DNA of 64,000 nucleotides from assembly GCF_031312535.1 (NCBI RefSeq), contig NZ_CP133594.1, positions 1,302,001 to 1,366,000 of the forward strand, read 5' to 3'. The translations under genes were made by a program, and so were the position numbers. Below are positions 47,330 through 55,860 of this stretch, one piece after another (position 1 is the stretch's first letter; every line of letters starts with the position of its first letter). Source of the DNA: Methanolobus mangrovi. GTDB taxonomy: Archaea; Halobacteriota; Methanosarcinia; Methanosarcinales; Methanosarcinaceae. The notes under the pieces are model-generated. The model saw only the letters and a list, made by a program, of their open reading frames with translations, was not told the origin of the DNA and searched no databases.

Positions 47330-47714
47330 TGAGTGAGGAGAGTAAGCTCCCTTCTGTTAATGCAATACATTCATCCCGCCTGGCAGGATTATGCGCTCCA
47401 AAGAGCTGCATTGACGGCATTCGGCTACGCGTCGACAAACTTCGGGAATGGTCTAAACAACCATCGACCCCTACTCCTGACTTGCACCCACGAGGATTCG
47501 CCGTTCCATCCGCGATCCATGCGACCTCAGCTTTTCAGCATCATAGCATTAACATGGTACGGTATCGTTTCTGTGCCAGCATGCAGCGAACTGCATGAGT
47601 TGCAAAGCAACTGCCCGGGCTCTCGCCCGATGCCCTTTACAGGCATTCGTGTGTTTAGAAGGTGGGGAGACTTTCCTCAGGTCATAAGACCCGGCGGCCG
47701 TCCTTCCTCTCTCG
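47330..47714 (-). ncRNA. rnpB: RNase P RNA
   Basis: The catalytic RNA that trims tRNA 5' ends. On the minus strand the universally conserved CR-I block GAGGAAAGTCTCCCC lies near 47679-47665, ACAGAAA at 47574-47568, and the CR-V block ACAGAAGGGAGCTTA near 47358-47344. The terminal P1 helix can form between GAGAG near 47712 and CTCTC near 47336. The region is a GC-rich island in AT-rich DNA without a convincing gene in any frame. Ends are placed to within about 10 nt. A TATA box lies 26 nt upstream, and a T-run (complement of 47313-47320) follows the 3' end. Confidence 0.92.
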
Positions 47715-47734
47715 GTTATAAAGATGGTATTAAG

Positions 47735-47746
47735 TGATATATATCT
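47735..47746 (-). promoter_or_regulatory. TATA box of rnpB
   Basis: Read on the minus strand, AGATATATATC (47745-47735) is centred about 26 nt before the predicted RNA 5' end, the standard archaeal spacing. Confidence 0.6.
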
Positions 47747-47887
47747 TATTATGAACAAAACCATAAACCATCACAATCAGTAAAATTGCGCACTTCTGTA
47801 TAAAATAAAATAGAACTGATGTTAATAATTAAAGATAACAACATAACATTTATAATAGATTTGCTAGAAACCTTTAATTGGTAAGAT

Positions 47888-48118
47888 ATGAAATACAATA
47901 GATACCTCATAGTTGGTATCACTTTACTAACGATACTATTGCTGTTCCTATTCACAGGAGCTGTTTCTCAAACCGAAACAGAGTTGTTTGGACTTGACGG
48001 ATTAGATTCATACCAACATGGATACAGTACATTATTGTTAGGAATAGGATTGCCTCTTGTGCTGGCAATACTTTATCTATTTACCAGTACGAAAAAAAGC
48101 AAATCCCAGGAAAAATAA
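47888..48118 (+). CDS. Small two-helix membrane protein
   Basis: This is a 76-residue protein with hydrophobic segments at about 7-26 and 46-65, separated by a polar acidic loop, and a basic C-terminal tail (TSTKKSKSQEK). I do not recognise a family. The ATG follows TTGGTAAGAT, a weak ribosome site. It stands alone between rnpB and the convergent DUF1059-like gene. Confidence 0.55.
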   Translation: MKYNRYLIVGITLLTILLLFLFTGAVSQTETELFGLDGLDSYQHGYSTLLLGIGLPLVLAILYLFTSTKKSKSQEK

Positions 48119-48132
48119 AAAGTGATTCAGCA

Positions 48133-48378
48133 TTAAAGCTTAAGTACGCCACAGCCGCAGCCGCGATTCAACAGGTAATCTACTTTTGAAATAATCTCTT
48201 CCTGATGGAAATCAGATAATTCTTCGAACTCATCCTTATGCTTATCCTTGACGTGCTCTATCATTTTTTCCTTTGCTTTTTTCGGATCGGCATCGATCAC
48301 AATGAAATCATCATTAAAGCCAAGATCCCTGCATCTTAGTATATGTACTATGATAAAACCTCCCTGATTAAAGTACAA
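48133..48378 (-). CDS. DUF1059-like small protein with anomalous start
   Basis: A small cytosolic protein. The segment VHILRCRDLGFNDDFIV with a later KAKEKMIEHVKDKH fits the DUF1059 family of predicted small metal-binding proteins; the C-terminus has a Cys-Gly-Cys (RGCGCG). No ATG lies near the expected start. The frame opens with TTG at 48378, while a perfect GGGAGG (48364-48359) sits seven bases before an ATA codon (48351), exactly where family homology begins. The true start may be that ATA, giving 72 residues. The span given is the widest frame. Confidence 0.65.
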   Translation of the reverse strand: MYFNQGGFIIVHILRCRDLGFNDDFIVIDADPKKAKEKMIEHVKDKHKDEFEELSDFHQEEIISKVDYLLNRGCGCGVLKL

Positions 48379-48437
48379 ACTCCTACCTTATTAATTTTTG
48401 TTTTAACTGCAAAAAAGAGGGCTGTTATCGCCGTACT

Positions 48438-48989
48438 TCAAAGGAAGAATGAAGCACCGATAACGATGAACAGAATACCTGCAGCTGTTGAGATGGTTCT
48501 TTTATTGATTCTCTCCATGAGGATCTTACCAACATATATGGCCATAGAAGACAGGACCAGTAAAGCAAATACAACCCCTATAAACACAAGTACAGGATCG
48601 TACTGCGTAGCAAAGAGAGCCGCTGCGAGCTGGGTTTTGTCACCCATTTCAGATACAAGGATGAGACCAAATCCAGATATAAAAGGACTCTTCAGTTCAT
48701 AGGAGCCATCGTCATCATCCTCTGCCCTGTTCAGGAGTGTTGTCAGACCAAATATTATGAACAGTATGCCGGCACCTATGCGTACATATTCCATCGGAAT
48801 CCTGTTTGCTATGAAATTCCCTAAAAGGATAGCAAGACCATCCGTCAGTACAAAAGCCAGCATCACACCGGCAAGTAGTGAAACATATTTTGTGGTCTTT
48901 GTAGAGAGGACAAGTACTGCAAGCTGGGTTTTGTCACCCAACTCAGCGAGCCCCACCAATAGGAATGGAATAAGAATGTCCTGAATCAT
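48438..48989 (-). CDS. GDT1/UPF0016-family cation transporter
   Basis: A 183-residue membrane protein with six or seven hydrophobic segments in two repeats. Each carries the family signature E-x-G-D-K-T-Q (LAELGDKTQLAVLVL and VSEMGDKTQLAAALF). GDT1/TMEM165/MntX-like proteins export Mn2+ or Ca2+ in exchange for H+. A polar DDDD loop separates the halves. It is monocistronic by spacing. Confidence 0.88.
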   Translation of the reverse strand: MIQDILIPFLLVGLAELGDKTQLAVLVLSTKTTKYVSLLAGVMLAFVLTDGLAILLGNFIANRIPMEYVRIGAGILFIIFGLTTLLNRAEDDDDGSYELKSPFISGFGLILVSEMGDKTQLAAALFATQYDPVLVFIGVVFALLVLSSMAIYVGKILMERINKRTISTAAGILFIVIGASFFL

Positions 48990-49422
48990 GCATCATAAAT
49001 CCCCAACCTCCTATATAAGATATCTTAAAGTAGCCATGTGAAATTTCGATTTAAATTCAAAATACAAGCAATATTCCAGTAACTGGTATCTGTCCGGTCA
49101 GGCTTGGTTGTAACTTTCTTTAATGATAACATATCTGAATTTGTTGATTATACAAATATCCCGGCGTGTCAGGGCAAAATATATAATACGAGATTTATTT
49201 GAACTCTTATGATAATTCGATAAACTTAAATACAGAATAACGGCAAGAGGCTGTCTGTTAGCGGTTTATAGACACAAAGAAACATGAAAAATAGAAACTT
49301 ATTAGTAATAGCAAGCGCCAACCGTTATCCTACTATTACTATCCTGATGGTTAGGAACAGGGCGGAGGTAGGAAGACCGGCCTGCAAAAAATAGTATTAT
49401 AAAATAGAGGAAGTGACAAAGC
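48990..49422 (+). promoter_or_regulatory. Promoter and possible structured leader of the glutamate-synthase-family gene
   Basis: No gene is seen in these 433 bp. TATA-like runs are at 49179-49188 and 49222-49232. The part nearest the gene (49237-49390) is GC-richer than its surroundings and can fold. ATAACGG (49237-49243) pairs with CCGTTAT (49322-49328), enclosing a TGTCT/AGACA hairpin, and CCTAC (49329-49333) pairs with GTAGG (49368-49372). It does not match a riboswitch I know. A 15-codon open frame starts at 49346. Confidence 0.4.
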
Positions 49423-51015
49423 ATGGGTAACCTTAGGCAACCAAATGCAAATGAAGCCACTCAGACCTTCAACAGGTCTAAGAGTGTAGTACCGATGTCA
49501 GGTATCTGTACACGTTGTGTGGACGGATGTCGTGGAAATTGTGAAATATTTAAATCAACATTCAGAGGACGTGAAGTCCTGTACCCCGGACCTTTTGGTG
49601 AGGTCACAGCCGGTGCAGACAAGAACTATCCTATTGACTACTCCCACCTTAACATACAGGGATATGCAGTAGGCGCAATAGGAATGCCAGATGACATGTT
49701 ACCTGGCCCTGAAACTGCGAGATTCCCGAATGTTAGTACTGAGACAGAGTACGGCTGGGACAAAAAAGTAAAGATGAAGGTACCCATCTTCACCGGAGCA
49801 TTAGGTTCCACCGAAATTGCAAGGAAGAACTGGGAACACTTTGCCATCGGCGCAGCTATTTCAGGTGTCACCATTGTTTGTGGTGAGAACGTATGTGGTA
49901 TAGACCCTGGACTTAAAAGAGGAAATGACGGTCTTGTAACAGAATCACCAGAGATGGACCGCAGGATTGAACTCTACAACAAATATCATGATGGCTACGG
50001 TGAAATGCTCGTCCAGATGAACGTAGAGGACACAAAGCTTGGTGTAGCAGAATACCTTTCCAGCAAGCACGAAATGGATACTATTGAACTCAAATGGGGA
50101 CAGGGTGCAAAATGTATTGGTGGAGAGATCAAGGTAAAAGAGCTTGACCGCGCTATCGAGCTTAAGAAAAGAGGTTATATCGTAACACCGGACCCTGAAC
50201 TTGCATCTGTACAGGAAGCATACAAAGTTGGTGCCATAAGAGAATTCGAAAGGCACTCAAGACTTGGTTTTGTCACAGAGGAAGGATTCCATGCAGAATG
50301 TGACAGACTCAGAGACCTTGGATTCAAGCGTATTACATTGAAAACCGGTGCTTACTCGATGGCAGAGACTGCAATGGCTATCAAATACAGTTCCGACGCA
50401 AAGATCGACCTGCTCACCTATGACGGTGCTCCTGGTGGAACCGGTATGAGCCCATGGCCAATGATGGAAGAATGGGGAACACCAACAATATACCTGCAGT
50501 CACTTGTCCAGGAATTTGCAGATAAACTCACTTCAAAAGGCAAGAGAGTACCAGACCTTGCAATGGCCGGTGGATTCTCAAGCGAAGACGGTATCTACAA
50601 GGTTCTGGCAATGGGTGCTCCATACTTCAAGGCAGTATGCATGGGCCGTGGCCTCATGATCCCAGGAATGGTCGGTAAGAACATTGGCAAATGGCTTGCT
50701 GAAGATGACCTTCCAAAGACTGTATCCGAATTCGGACACAGGAAAGAAGAGATCTTCGTACACTATGAAGAACTGGAAGAGCGCTATGGTGCTGACATTG
50801 ACAACATACCACTGGGTGCTATCGGTATATACTCATATGCTGAAAAGACCAGGGTTGGCCTGCAGCAACTCATGGCAGGTTCCAGAAGGTTCAATATTTC
50901 TACACTTTCACGTAAGGACCTCATGGCACTTACAGAAGATGCAGCAAAAGTAACCGGAATCTCATATGTCATGGATGCATACAGGGACATCGCAGAAGAG
51001 ATACTCGATGGATAA
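49423..51015 (+). CDS. FMN-dependent glutamate synthase-family protein, archaeal type
   Basis: A 530-residue protein with the FMN barrel of glutamate synthase (GltB central part; TYDGAPGGTG, KAVCMGRGLMIPG, AMAGGFSSEDG). The N-terminus adds cysteines CTRCVDGCRGNC, likely an Fe-S site. The amidotransferase domain is absent, so ammonia transfer would need a separate glutaminase, or the enzyme does a different flavin reaction. Relatives include subunit C of methylamine-glutamate methyltransferase. The ATG at 49423 lies downstream of AGAGGAAGTG. The gene is monocistronic and ends at a strong terminator. Confidence 0.82.
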   Translation: MGNLRQPNANEATQTFNRSKSVVPMSGICTRCVDGCRGNCEIFKSTFRGREVLYPGPFGEVTAGADKNYPIDYSHLNIQGYAVGAIGMPDDMLPGPETARFPNVSTETEYGWDKKVKMKVPIFTGALGSTEIARKNWEHFAIGAAISGVTIVCGENVCGIDPGLKRGNDGLVTESPEMDRRIELYNKYHDGYGEMLVQMNVEDTKLGVAEYLSSKHEMDTIELKWGQGAKCIGGEIKVKELDRAIELKKRGYIVTPDPELASVQEAYKVGAIREFERHSRLGFVTEEGFHAECDRLRDLGFKRITLKTGAYSMAETAMAIKYSSDAKIDLLTYDGAPGGTGMSPWPMMEEWGTPTIYLQSLVQEFADKLTSKGKRVPDLAMAGGFSSEDGIYKVLAMGAPYFKAVCMGRGLMIPGMVGKNIGKWLAEDDLPKTVSEFGHRKEEIFVHYEELEERYGADIDNIPLGAIGIYSYAEKTRVGLQQLMAGSRRFNISTLSRKDLMALTEDAAKVTGISYVMDAYRDIAEEILDG

Positions 51016-51017
51016 AC

Positions 51018-51060
51018 AAAGTAAGTTCAATACTTACTTTTATTTTCTTTTTTGATTTTT
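51018..51060 (+). terminator. Terminator after the glutamate-synthase-family gene
   Basis: Arms AAAGTAAGT (51018-51026) and ACTTACTTT (51032-51040) form a perfect 9-bp stem with a 5-nt loop, followed by a T-rich tract to 51060. Confidence 0.75.
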
Positions 51061-51076
51061 GAAAAGGGGAAGTTGG

Positions 51077-51283
51077 TCAGTCCTCAACTTCCAGTGCCTG
51101 AATTATATCATGGACAGTAAACTCGCCCCTGGCAACCCTTAGAACCATGGGATATATGAAGGAACAATCATCAATTGCACTCCAGCGTTCTTCTCCAATC
51201 GTCCTTATTAATTCATCCATGACTTTCCCGCACTCATTACAATATTTTGTTTCACTTTCAATACCACAAACAATACAGTTCAT
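51077..51283 (-). CDS. Small zinc-ribbon protein
   Basis: A 68-residue protein with two Cys pairs at its N-terminus (CIVCG and CNECG) that should hold one zinc. A helical acidic part (VARGEFTVHDIIQALEVED) follows. GGAGG is seven bases before the ATG. Function is not known. It sits alone, convergent to the glutamate-synthase-family gene. Confidence 0.7.
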   Translation of the reverse strand: MNCIVCGIESETKYCNECGKVMDELIRTIGEERWSAIDDCSFIYPMVLRVARGEFTVHDIIQALEVED

Positions 51284-51504
51284 GAATTAACCTCCACATT
51301 TTTGTATTACCACAGGTTCCAATCTATGGTTATTTTAACTGTTTGTGCTGATAGTATTTAGGTTTTGAGTTACCAAATAGCCAGTTGTATCATATTTGAA
51401 GTACTTTCAAAACTCCTTTATCGCATACACAGCGTTATATTAATAAAATAACCATTCATTATTCAGCGACATATTACTAATTCATATTTACCAGAGGCCT
51501 AAAC

Positions 51505-52650
51505 TTGTCAGATAATCTTTTTGATATTAAGGTAGGAGAACTCTCCTTCAAAAATCCCATCGCTCTTGCCCCAATGGGAGGAATAACCAATAGTTGTTTT
51601 GCAAATGAGAATGCAACCGATGCGGGACTGGTGATACTCGGAGGATACAACCTTGATGCTGCAACGCAGAAAGCAGCATCTGAAATGCTTGCAAGAGGAA
51701 GGGAAGAATTTGAATCCAATGAACCACTGAAGCTCATCGAAAGCGAGATAAAAGCAGTAAATGAAGGACCTGTCGTTGGAGTCAATGTAAGAAGTACAAC
51801 GATAGAACCTCTGATAGAAGCTGCAAAGATCGCAAAACATGCAGATGCTATCCTGGAACTGGATGCTCATTGCAGACAGAAGGAAATCACAGACATCGGA
51901 GCAGGACAGGCACTTCTCACTGACCTCACCAAACTTTGCGACTGGATAGAACATATCAAGGAAACCGGTGTTGTACTGTCAGTCAAGGTACGTGCAAATG
52001 TAGTGGATGATATTGAACTGGTGCAGCAAATTGAAAGTTCTGGTGCTGATATACTTCATCTCGATGCCATGAAAGAAGGTTCCGGAGCAGACCTTAATCT
52101 CATAAAGAACATACGTGATTCCACACGGATGTTCCTCATTTGTAACAACTCTGTAACTGACATAGATGCTGCACAGGACATGTTCACACGCGGAGCTGAT
52201 ATGGTTTCCGTTGCAAGGGGTGTTCTTGAAGACTCAGGACTTATCAGTAACCTTGTTCACAGCATATCTGCCCAGCAGGAAGACATGGGATGGTACAATG
52301 CACCAAAACATGTTTGCAGAGGAGAAGGAGACCTGAGGGGACTGGCTTTTTGCTGTTTACCCGTAAAACCATGTCCCGTACACAATAATATCAAGAAGCT
52401 TGGTTACTCTGCACAGGAATTCGCAGATACTAAAATGGAGTTTGTCAAAGGTACTATGCTTGAGTATGGAGATAGTACATGTTTTGGAAGCCTTGCATGG
52501 TGCTGTAAGATATCAAAACGCTGTTACCTCAGAGATGGAGTGCTGGAAACACTTGGACTTTCAGATGCAGAATATATGCGCCTGAAGAAAGAACTTGCAG
52601 ACTACATAATTAACAATGCTAAAAAGCCAATAGGCACCTCCAAGAATTAA
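51505..52650 (+). CDS. Methanogenesis marker 9 flavin-barrel protein
   Basis: A 381-residue protein. Residues 1-260 are a dihydroorotate-dehydrogenase-like flavin barrel (FKNPIALAPMGGITN, VVGVNVRST, GADILHLDAMKEGSG). The C-terminal part is Cys-rich (KHVCRGEG, FCCLPVKPCPVHNN, WCCKISKRCYLRD) and typical of the methanogenesis marker 9 domain. The start is TTG at 51505, with AGAGG seven bases upstream. It starts a tight run with the CitG-like, DUF447 and dmrX genes, suggesting a role in making or maintaining tetrahydromethanopterin. Confidence 0.82.
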   Translation: MSDNLFDIKVGELSFKNPIALAPMGGITNSCFANENATDAGLVILGGYNLDAATQKAASEMLARGREEFESNEPLKLIESEIKAVNEGPVVGVNVRSTTIEPLIEAAKIAKHADAILELDAHCRQKEITDIGAGQALLTDLTKLCDWIEHIKETGVVLSVKVRANVVDDIELVQQIESSGADILHLDAMKEGSGADLNLIKNIRDSTRMFLICNNSVTDIDAAQDMFTRGADMVSVARGVLEDSGLISNLVHSISAQQEDMGWYNAPKHVCRGEGDLRGLAFCCLPVKPCPVHNNIKKLGYSAQEFADTKMEFVKGTMLEYGDSTCFGSLAWCCKISKRCYLRDGVLETLGLSDAEYMRLKKELADYIINNAKKPIGTSKN

Positions 52651-52656
52651 GCAGCT

Positions 52657-53616
52657 ATGAAAGACTCACTTTACACCATTAACAGAGGCAACTATCCGCT
52701 CTCATCCTACATTGCACGCTGCGCACAGCTTGCAATGTGCCTGGAAGTTTCTGCCTCTCCTAAACCTGGAAATATTGACAGGTATAATGACTACGAGGAC
52801 ACACGCTACGAGCATTTTCTGGCATCAGCCACAGGTGTTTACCCAGTTATAGAAGAGGCTTCATCCAAGACAGAGGACATAGGCAAATTCATCAGGAATG
52901 CTGTTACGGAAAGTGTAATGTGGCAAAAAGGAGGGAATACCCATTTCGGAGCATTCCTGCTGTTAGTACCTCTTGCAATGGCTGCAGGGGAAATTCTTCA
53001 GGAAGATGAACCTTTTACCATTCAGCAACTTGTAGAATCTGCGTACAGGATCGTTAAGAACACAGATACAACTGATTCTGTTGACTTTTATAGCTGTTTT
53101 GAAGCGGCAGGTGTAAAAGTAAATCCTGCAGATGAGTTCGACCTTCAGAATAAAGCTGCTATTGATGAGCTAAACGAAAGGGACATGAGTCTTTACAAGC
53201 TCATGGACATTGCCAGAGGATACGATCTTATAGCCAATGAATGGGTCACCGGTTTTAAAAGATGTGCCGCATGTGCTGAGATAATAATTGATGGCATGAA
53301 TAACGATCTTTACCCTTCAAAAGTTAAAGCTGATATCAATGACATAACCGTTTATGCATTCATGAAGACACTTGCCGAGAATGAAGACACCTTCATCAGC
53401 ACTAAATACGATGACAGAACCGCTGCTTACGTATCAGGACAGGCAAAAGCGATAATAAAAGAAATGTATAAAAGTCATGAAGACTTTGAGACTATATTGC
53501 CATTGATAGAAAAACTGGACAAAGAGCTTCTGGAGAAAAAAATCAATCCGGGGTCCACAGCAGATATCATCATCGCCGGTCTTTTTATCGCATTGCTTTC
53601 GGGAGTAAGGTTCTAA
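52657..53616 (+). CDS. CitG-like triphosphoribosyl-dephospho-CoA synthase family protein
   Basis: A 319-residue all-helical protein of the CitG/MdcB family. The family signature SPKPGNIDR is near residue 32, and TESVMWQKGGNTHFGAFLL with the second conserved block GGNT is near 95. Family members join a ribosyl triphosphate group to dephospho-CoA, but the methanogen and methylotroph version (Orf5) is tied to methanopterin or methanofuran synthesis. It follows the marker 9 gene by 6 bp and overlaps the DUF447 start by one base (TAATG). Confidence 0.8.
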   Translation: MKDSLYTINRGNYPLSSYIARCAQLAMCLEVSASPKPGNIDRYNDYEDTRYEHFLASATGVYPVIEEASSKTEDIGKFIRNAVTESVMWQKGGNTHFGAFLLLVPLAMAAGEILQEDEPFTIQQLVESAYRIVKNTDTTDSVDFYSCFEAAGVKVNPADEFDLQNKAAIDELNERDMSLYKLMDIARGYDLIANEWVTGFKRCAACAEIIIDGMNNDLYPSKVKADINDITVYAFMKTLAENEDTFISTKYDDRTAAYVSGQAKAIIKEMYKSHEDFETILPLIEKLDKELLEKKINPGSTADIIIAGLFIALLSGVRF

Positions 53617-54203
53617 TGGATAAGAAAATAAATTTTGATGATTTTGGTCTTTATGAAGGCATATCAGAAACTATTGTCACAACAAACCGAGGCTGGACAG
53701 CAAATGCCGCCCCCATGGGCATTATCCGTAAGAAAGACAAACTATTCGTCCGCATGTTCAAAGGTTCTAATACCTACAATAATGTGCTTTCAGAAAAGAG
53801 TCTTGTTGTAAATATCACTCTTGACCCATTGGTCTTTGTAAATTCTACTTTTACCGACCTTGAAGATTCAGATTTTGAAAATGTAAACCTGGGTGGCAGG
53901 AATTTTACTGCCCTGAAAAAAGCTCAATGCTGGATCGCTTTTGATTGTACGAACACAAAGATCACATCCGAAGCACTTGTTACGGAACTTGTACCCGCAG
54001 GTACACGTATGAACAAGATCCAGATAAGAGCACCTAACCGCGGCCTCTTCGGAGTCATTGAAGCCTGTGTACATGCAACCAGATACAAACTAACAGGTGA
54101 CGACAAATACCTTAAACTAATCAAAGCATATGGTGACATAGTGGACAAATGCGGTGGAGAGGATGAAAAAGAAGCAATGAAATTGCTTTATGGCTACCTC
54201 TGA
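53616..54203 (+). CDS. DUF447 family flavin-barrel protein
   Basis: A 195-residue member of DUF447, with a split-barrel flavoprotein look (ETIVTTNRGWTANAAPMG, GSNTYNNVL, RAPNRGLFGVIEACVHATRY). In methylotrophic bacteria the homologue Orf17 lies in the tetrahydromethanopterin gene cluster. Here it is between the CitG-like gene, with a one-base overlap, and dmrX, 48 bp downstream. The biochemical step is not known to me. Confidence 0.8.
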   Translation: MDKKINFDDFGLYEGISETIVTTNRGWTANAAPMGIIRKKDKLFVRMFKGSNTYNNVLSEKSLVVNITLDPLVFVNSTFTDLEDSDFENVNLGGRNFTALKKAQCWIAFDCTNTKITSEALVTELVPAGTRMNKIQIRAPNRGLFGVIEACVHATRYKLTGDDKYLKLIKAYGDIVDKCGGEDEKEAMKLLYGYL

Positions 54204-54251
54204 CATGTCCCGATGAAAAGAATATAATAAGAAAAAGACTATTTTCTCCCT

Positions 54252-54956
54252 ATGACAAAAACGATAGCATGGGGAATTACCGGGGCCGGGCATTTCCTTA
54301 CATCCAGTTTTGGGATCTTCAAGCAGATCAAAAGTGAACATGACATAAGAGTTAATACTTTCCTGTCCAGTGCTGCTGAAGAAGTAGTAAGGATGTATGG
54401 ACTTGAAAATGAGCTGGAAACAATATCCTGCGGAGAATACCTTGAAGAGATATTCCTCGAAACACAGCAGGGGAAAAGCTGGCCAAAAACAGGACGTTTC
54501 CTTCTCGATAAGTATGACGCACTAATCGTAACACCGGCAACATCCAATACAGTATCTAAAATTGCACACGGGACTGCTGATTCACTTGTAAGCAACGCTG
54601 TTGCACAGGCTGTAAAAGGAAGCGTACCGGTATATGTTGTGCCTGTTGACATAGCAGGTGTTGTCATATCAGAATTACCATATGGGATTGCCAGGGAAAT
54701 TTGTCAAAAATGTGACCCATGTCCTCCGCGAGATAATTGTCCCAATGATGCTATTACAGACCAGATAGACCTGTTAAAATGCAGCGGGTGCGGAATCTGT
54801 AAAGAGCTCTGCAATTTCAATGCAATAAAAGGCGGACCTGTTGAACTGAAGGTCAGAGACATCGATGCAAGAAATGTGGACATCATGAAAGAACTTGAAG
54901 GTATAACGGTACTGGAAAAACCTGAGGATATACTGGAAATCCTCCACGAGATCTAA
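54252..54956 (+). CDS. dmrX: Dihydromethanopterin reductase, DmrX type
   Basis: An archaeal flavoprotein that reduces dihydromethanopterin to tetrahydromethanopterin (or sarcinapterin), the last step of cofactor synthesis. The N-terminal flavoprotein domain has WGITGAGHFL and TPATSNTVSKIAHG. A C-terminal ferredoxin-like part has CQKCDPCPPRDNCP and CSGCGICKELC for two [4Fe-4S] clusters. 234 residues. Its neighbours are homologues of genes in bacterial tetrahydromethanopterin clusters, which supports the assignment. Confidence 0.87.
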   Translation: MTKTIAWGITGAGHFLTSSFGIFKQIKSEHDIRVNTFLSSAAEEVVRMYGLENELETISCGEYLEEIFLETQQGKSWPKTGRFLLDKYDALIVTPATSNTVSKIAHGTADSLVSNAVAQAVKGSVPVYVVPVDIAGVVISELPYGIAREICQKCDPCPPRDNCPNDAITDQIDLLKCSGCGICKELCNFNAIKGGPVELKVRDIDARNVDIMKELEGITVLEKPEDILEILHEI

Positions 54957-54975
54957 AACATAAGCATCTTACTTT

Positions 54976-55647
54976 TTATCTTATTCCAATACGTCGGCCA
55001 AGCTTATTCACATGGCCGATGAACATCTGCTTGATTACGAATGATACAGGGGTTTTTCCTCCACCCGGACTGGTACGGCCTTTGCGTATGGCATCCAGCA
55101 CACCTTCAACTGTTCTGGAATCAGCCTGAATCTCCGTATATGACCTTCCCACCATTTCCGCTTCATGGGAATCGCTTCCGCCAACCATTGGAAATCCCAG
55201 TTCCTGAGCGACTTTTCTGGCTTTATTGTTGGGACCATCGGTTACACAGCGGGAATTCAACACTTCCACTGCATCAGTATCCAGTCCATCAACATAACCA
55301 ATGCCATGGGATGTCATTTTAAAAGGATGAGGAATTATTACAACAGCTCCCTGCTGACGTGCCCTTTTGATGGTTTCTTCAGGGCTAAGTCCCGATTCTA
55401 TGGATTCGCGAACTCCCAGCACAAGAATATGTCCTTTAGAGGAACTCACTTCCACACCAGGTATGACAATCAGATCCGAACCAATTTCCTTTGCCCTCTT
55501 GGAACATGCAATACCGCCCTCTATGGCATCATGGTCACATATAGCAAAACCATCGAGGCCGTTTCGGGCTGCATGCTCAAGTATATCGTCAAGGCTGGCA
55601 TTGCTATCTTTCGAATAACAGGAATGGACGTGAAGATCGAGCTTCAT
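54976..55647 (-). CDS. PHP-domain phosphoesterase
   Basis: A 223-residue PHP protein. Metal-binding motifs are visible: HVHSCYSKD near 6-14, CDHDAIEG near 37-44, VIPGVEVSS near 60, and GGSDSHEAEM near 155. It should be a metal-dependent phosphatase acting on small molecules or nucleic acid; the exact substrate is unknown. It converges with dmrX, with 19 bp between stops. Confidence 0.8.
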   Translation of the reverse strand: MKLDLHVHSCYSKDSNASLDDILEHAARNGLDGFAICDHDAIEGGIACSKRAKEIGSDLIVIPGVEVSSSKGHILVLGVRESIESGLSPEETIKRARQQGAVVIIPHPFKMTSHGIGYVDGLDTDAVEVLNSRCVTDGPNNKARKVAQELGFPMVGGSDSHEAEMVGRSYTEIQADSRTVEGVLDAIRKGRTSPGGGKTPVSFVIKQMFIGHVNKLGRRIGIR

Positions 55648-55699
55648 GAAAGTACCTTAGTCTTAAGAGTTTATAAAGATATTTTAAAACCAGGAGAAA

Positions 55700-55785
55700 T
55701 TGGGTGGTTGCGAACGGGTAATAGAATTTTGGTGGTTGGGTGGTTGGATAGGATTGGTGGTACATTAGAGAAGTACCCGTTCGCA
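55700..55785. repeat. 12-bp inverted repeat enclosing a G-rich segment
   Basis: TGCGAACGGGTA (55709-55720) and TACCCGTTCGCA (55774-55785) are perfect inverted copies 53 nt apart. The enclosed DNA is rich in GG runs, and TTGGGTGGTTG occurs twice (55700-55710, overlapping the left arm, and 55736-55746). No open frame is convincing. It may be a small RNA, a two-tetrad G-quadruplex or a decayed mobile fragment; I cannot decide which. Confidence 0.5.
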
Positions 55786-55860
55786 TGCATACAAACTACC
55801 TTATCGCATATATATATATCGATGCCCATAAAATTATTTAGGAACATATAATATTGCCCT

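Noticed and set aside
47333-47737. Open frame of 134 codons on the plus strand after the reductase gene
   Set aside because: It lies over RNase P RNA conserved cores on the other strand and has no protein-like composition; treated as an artefact.
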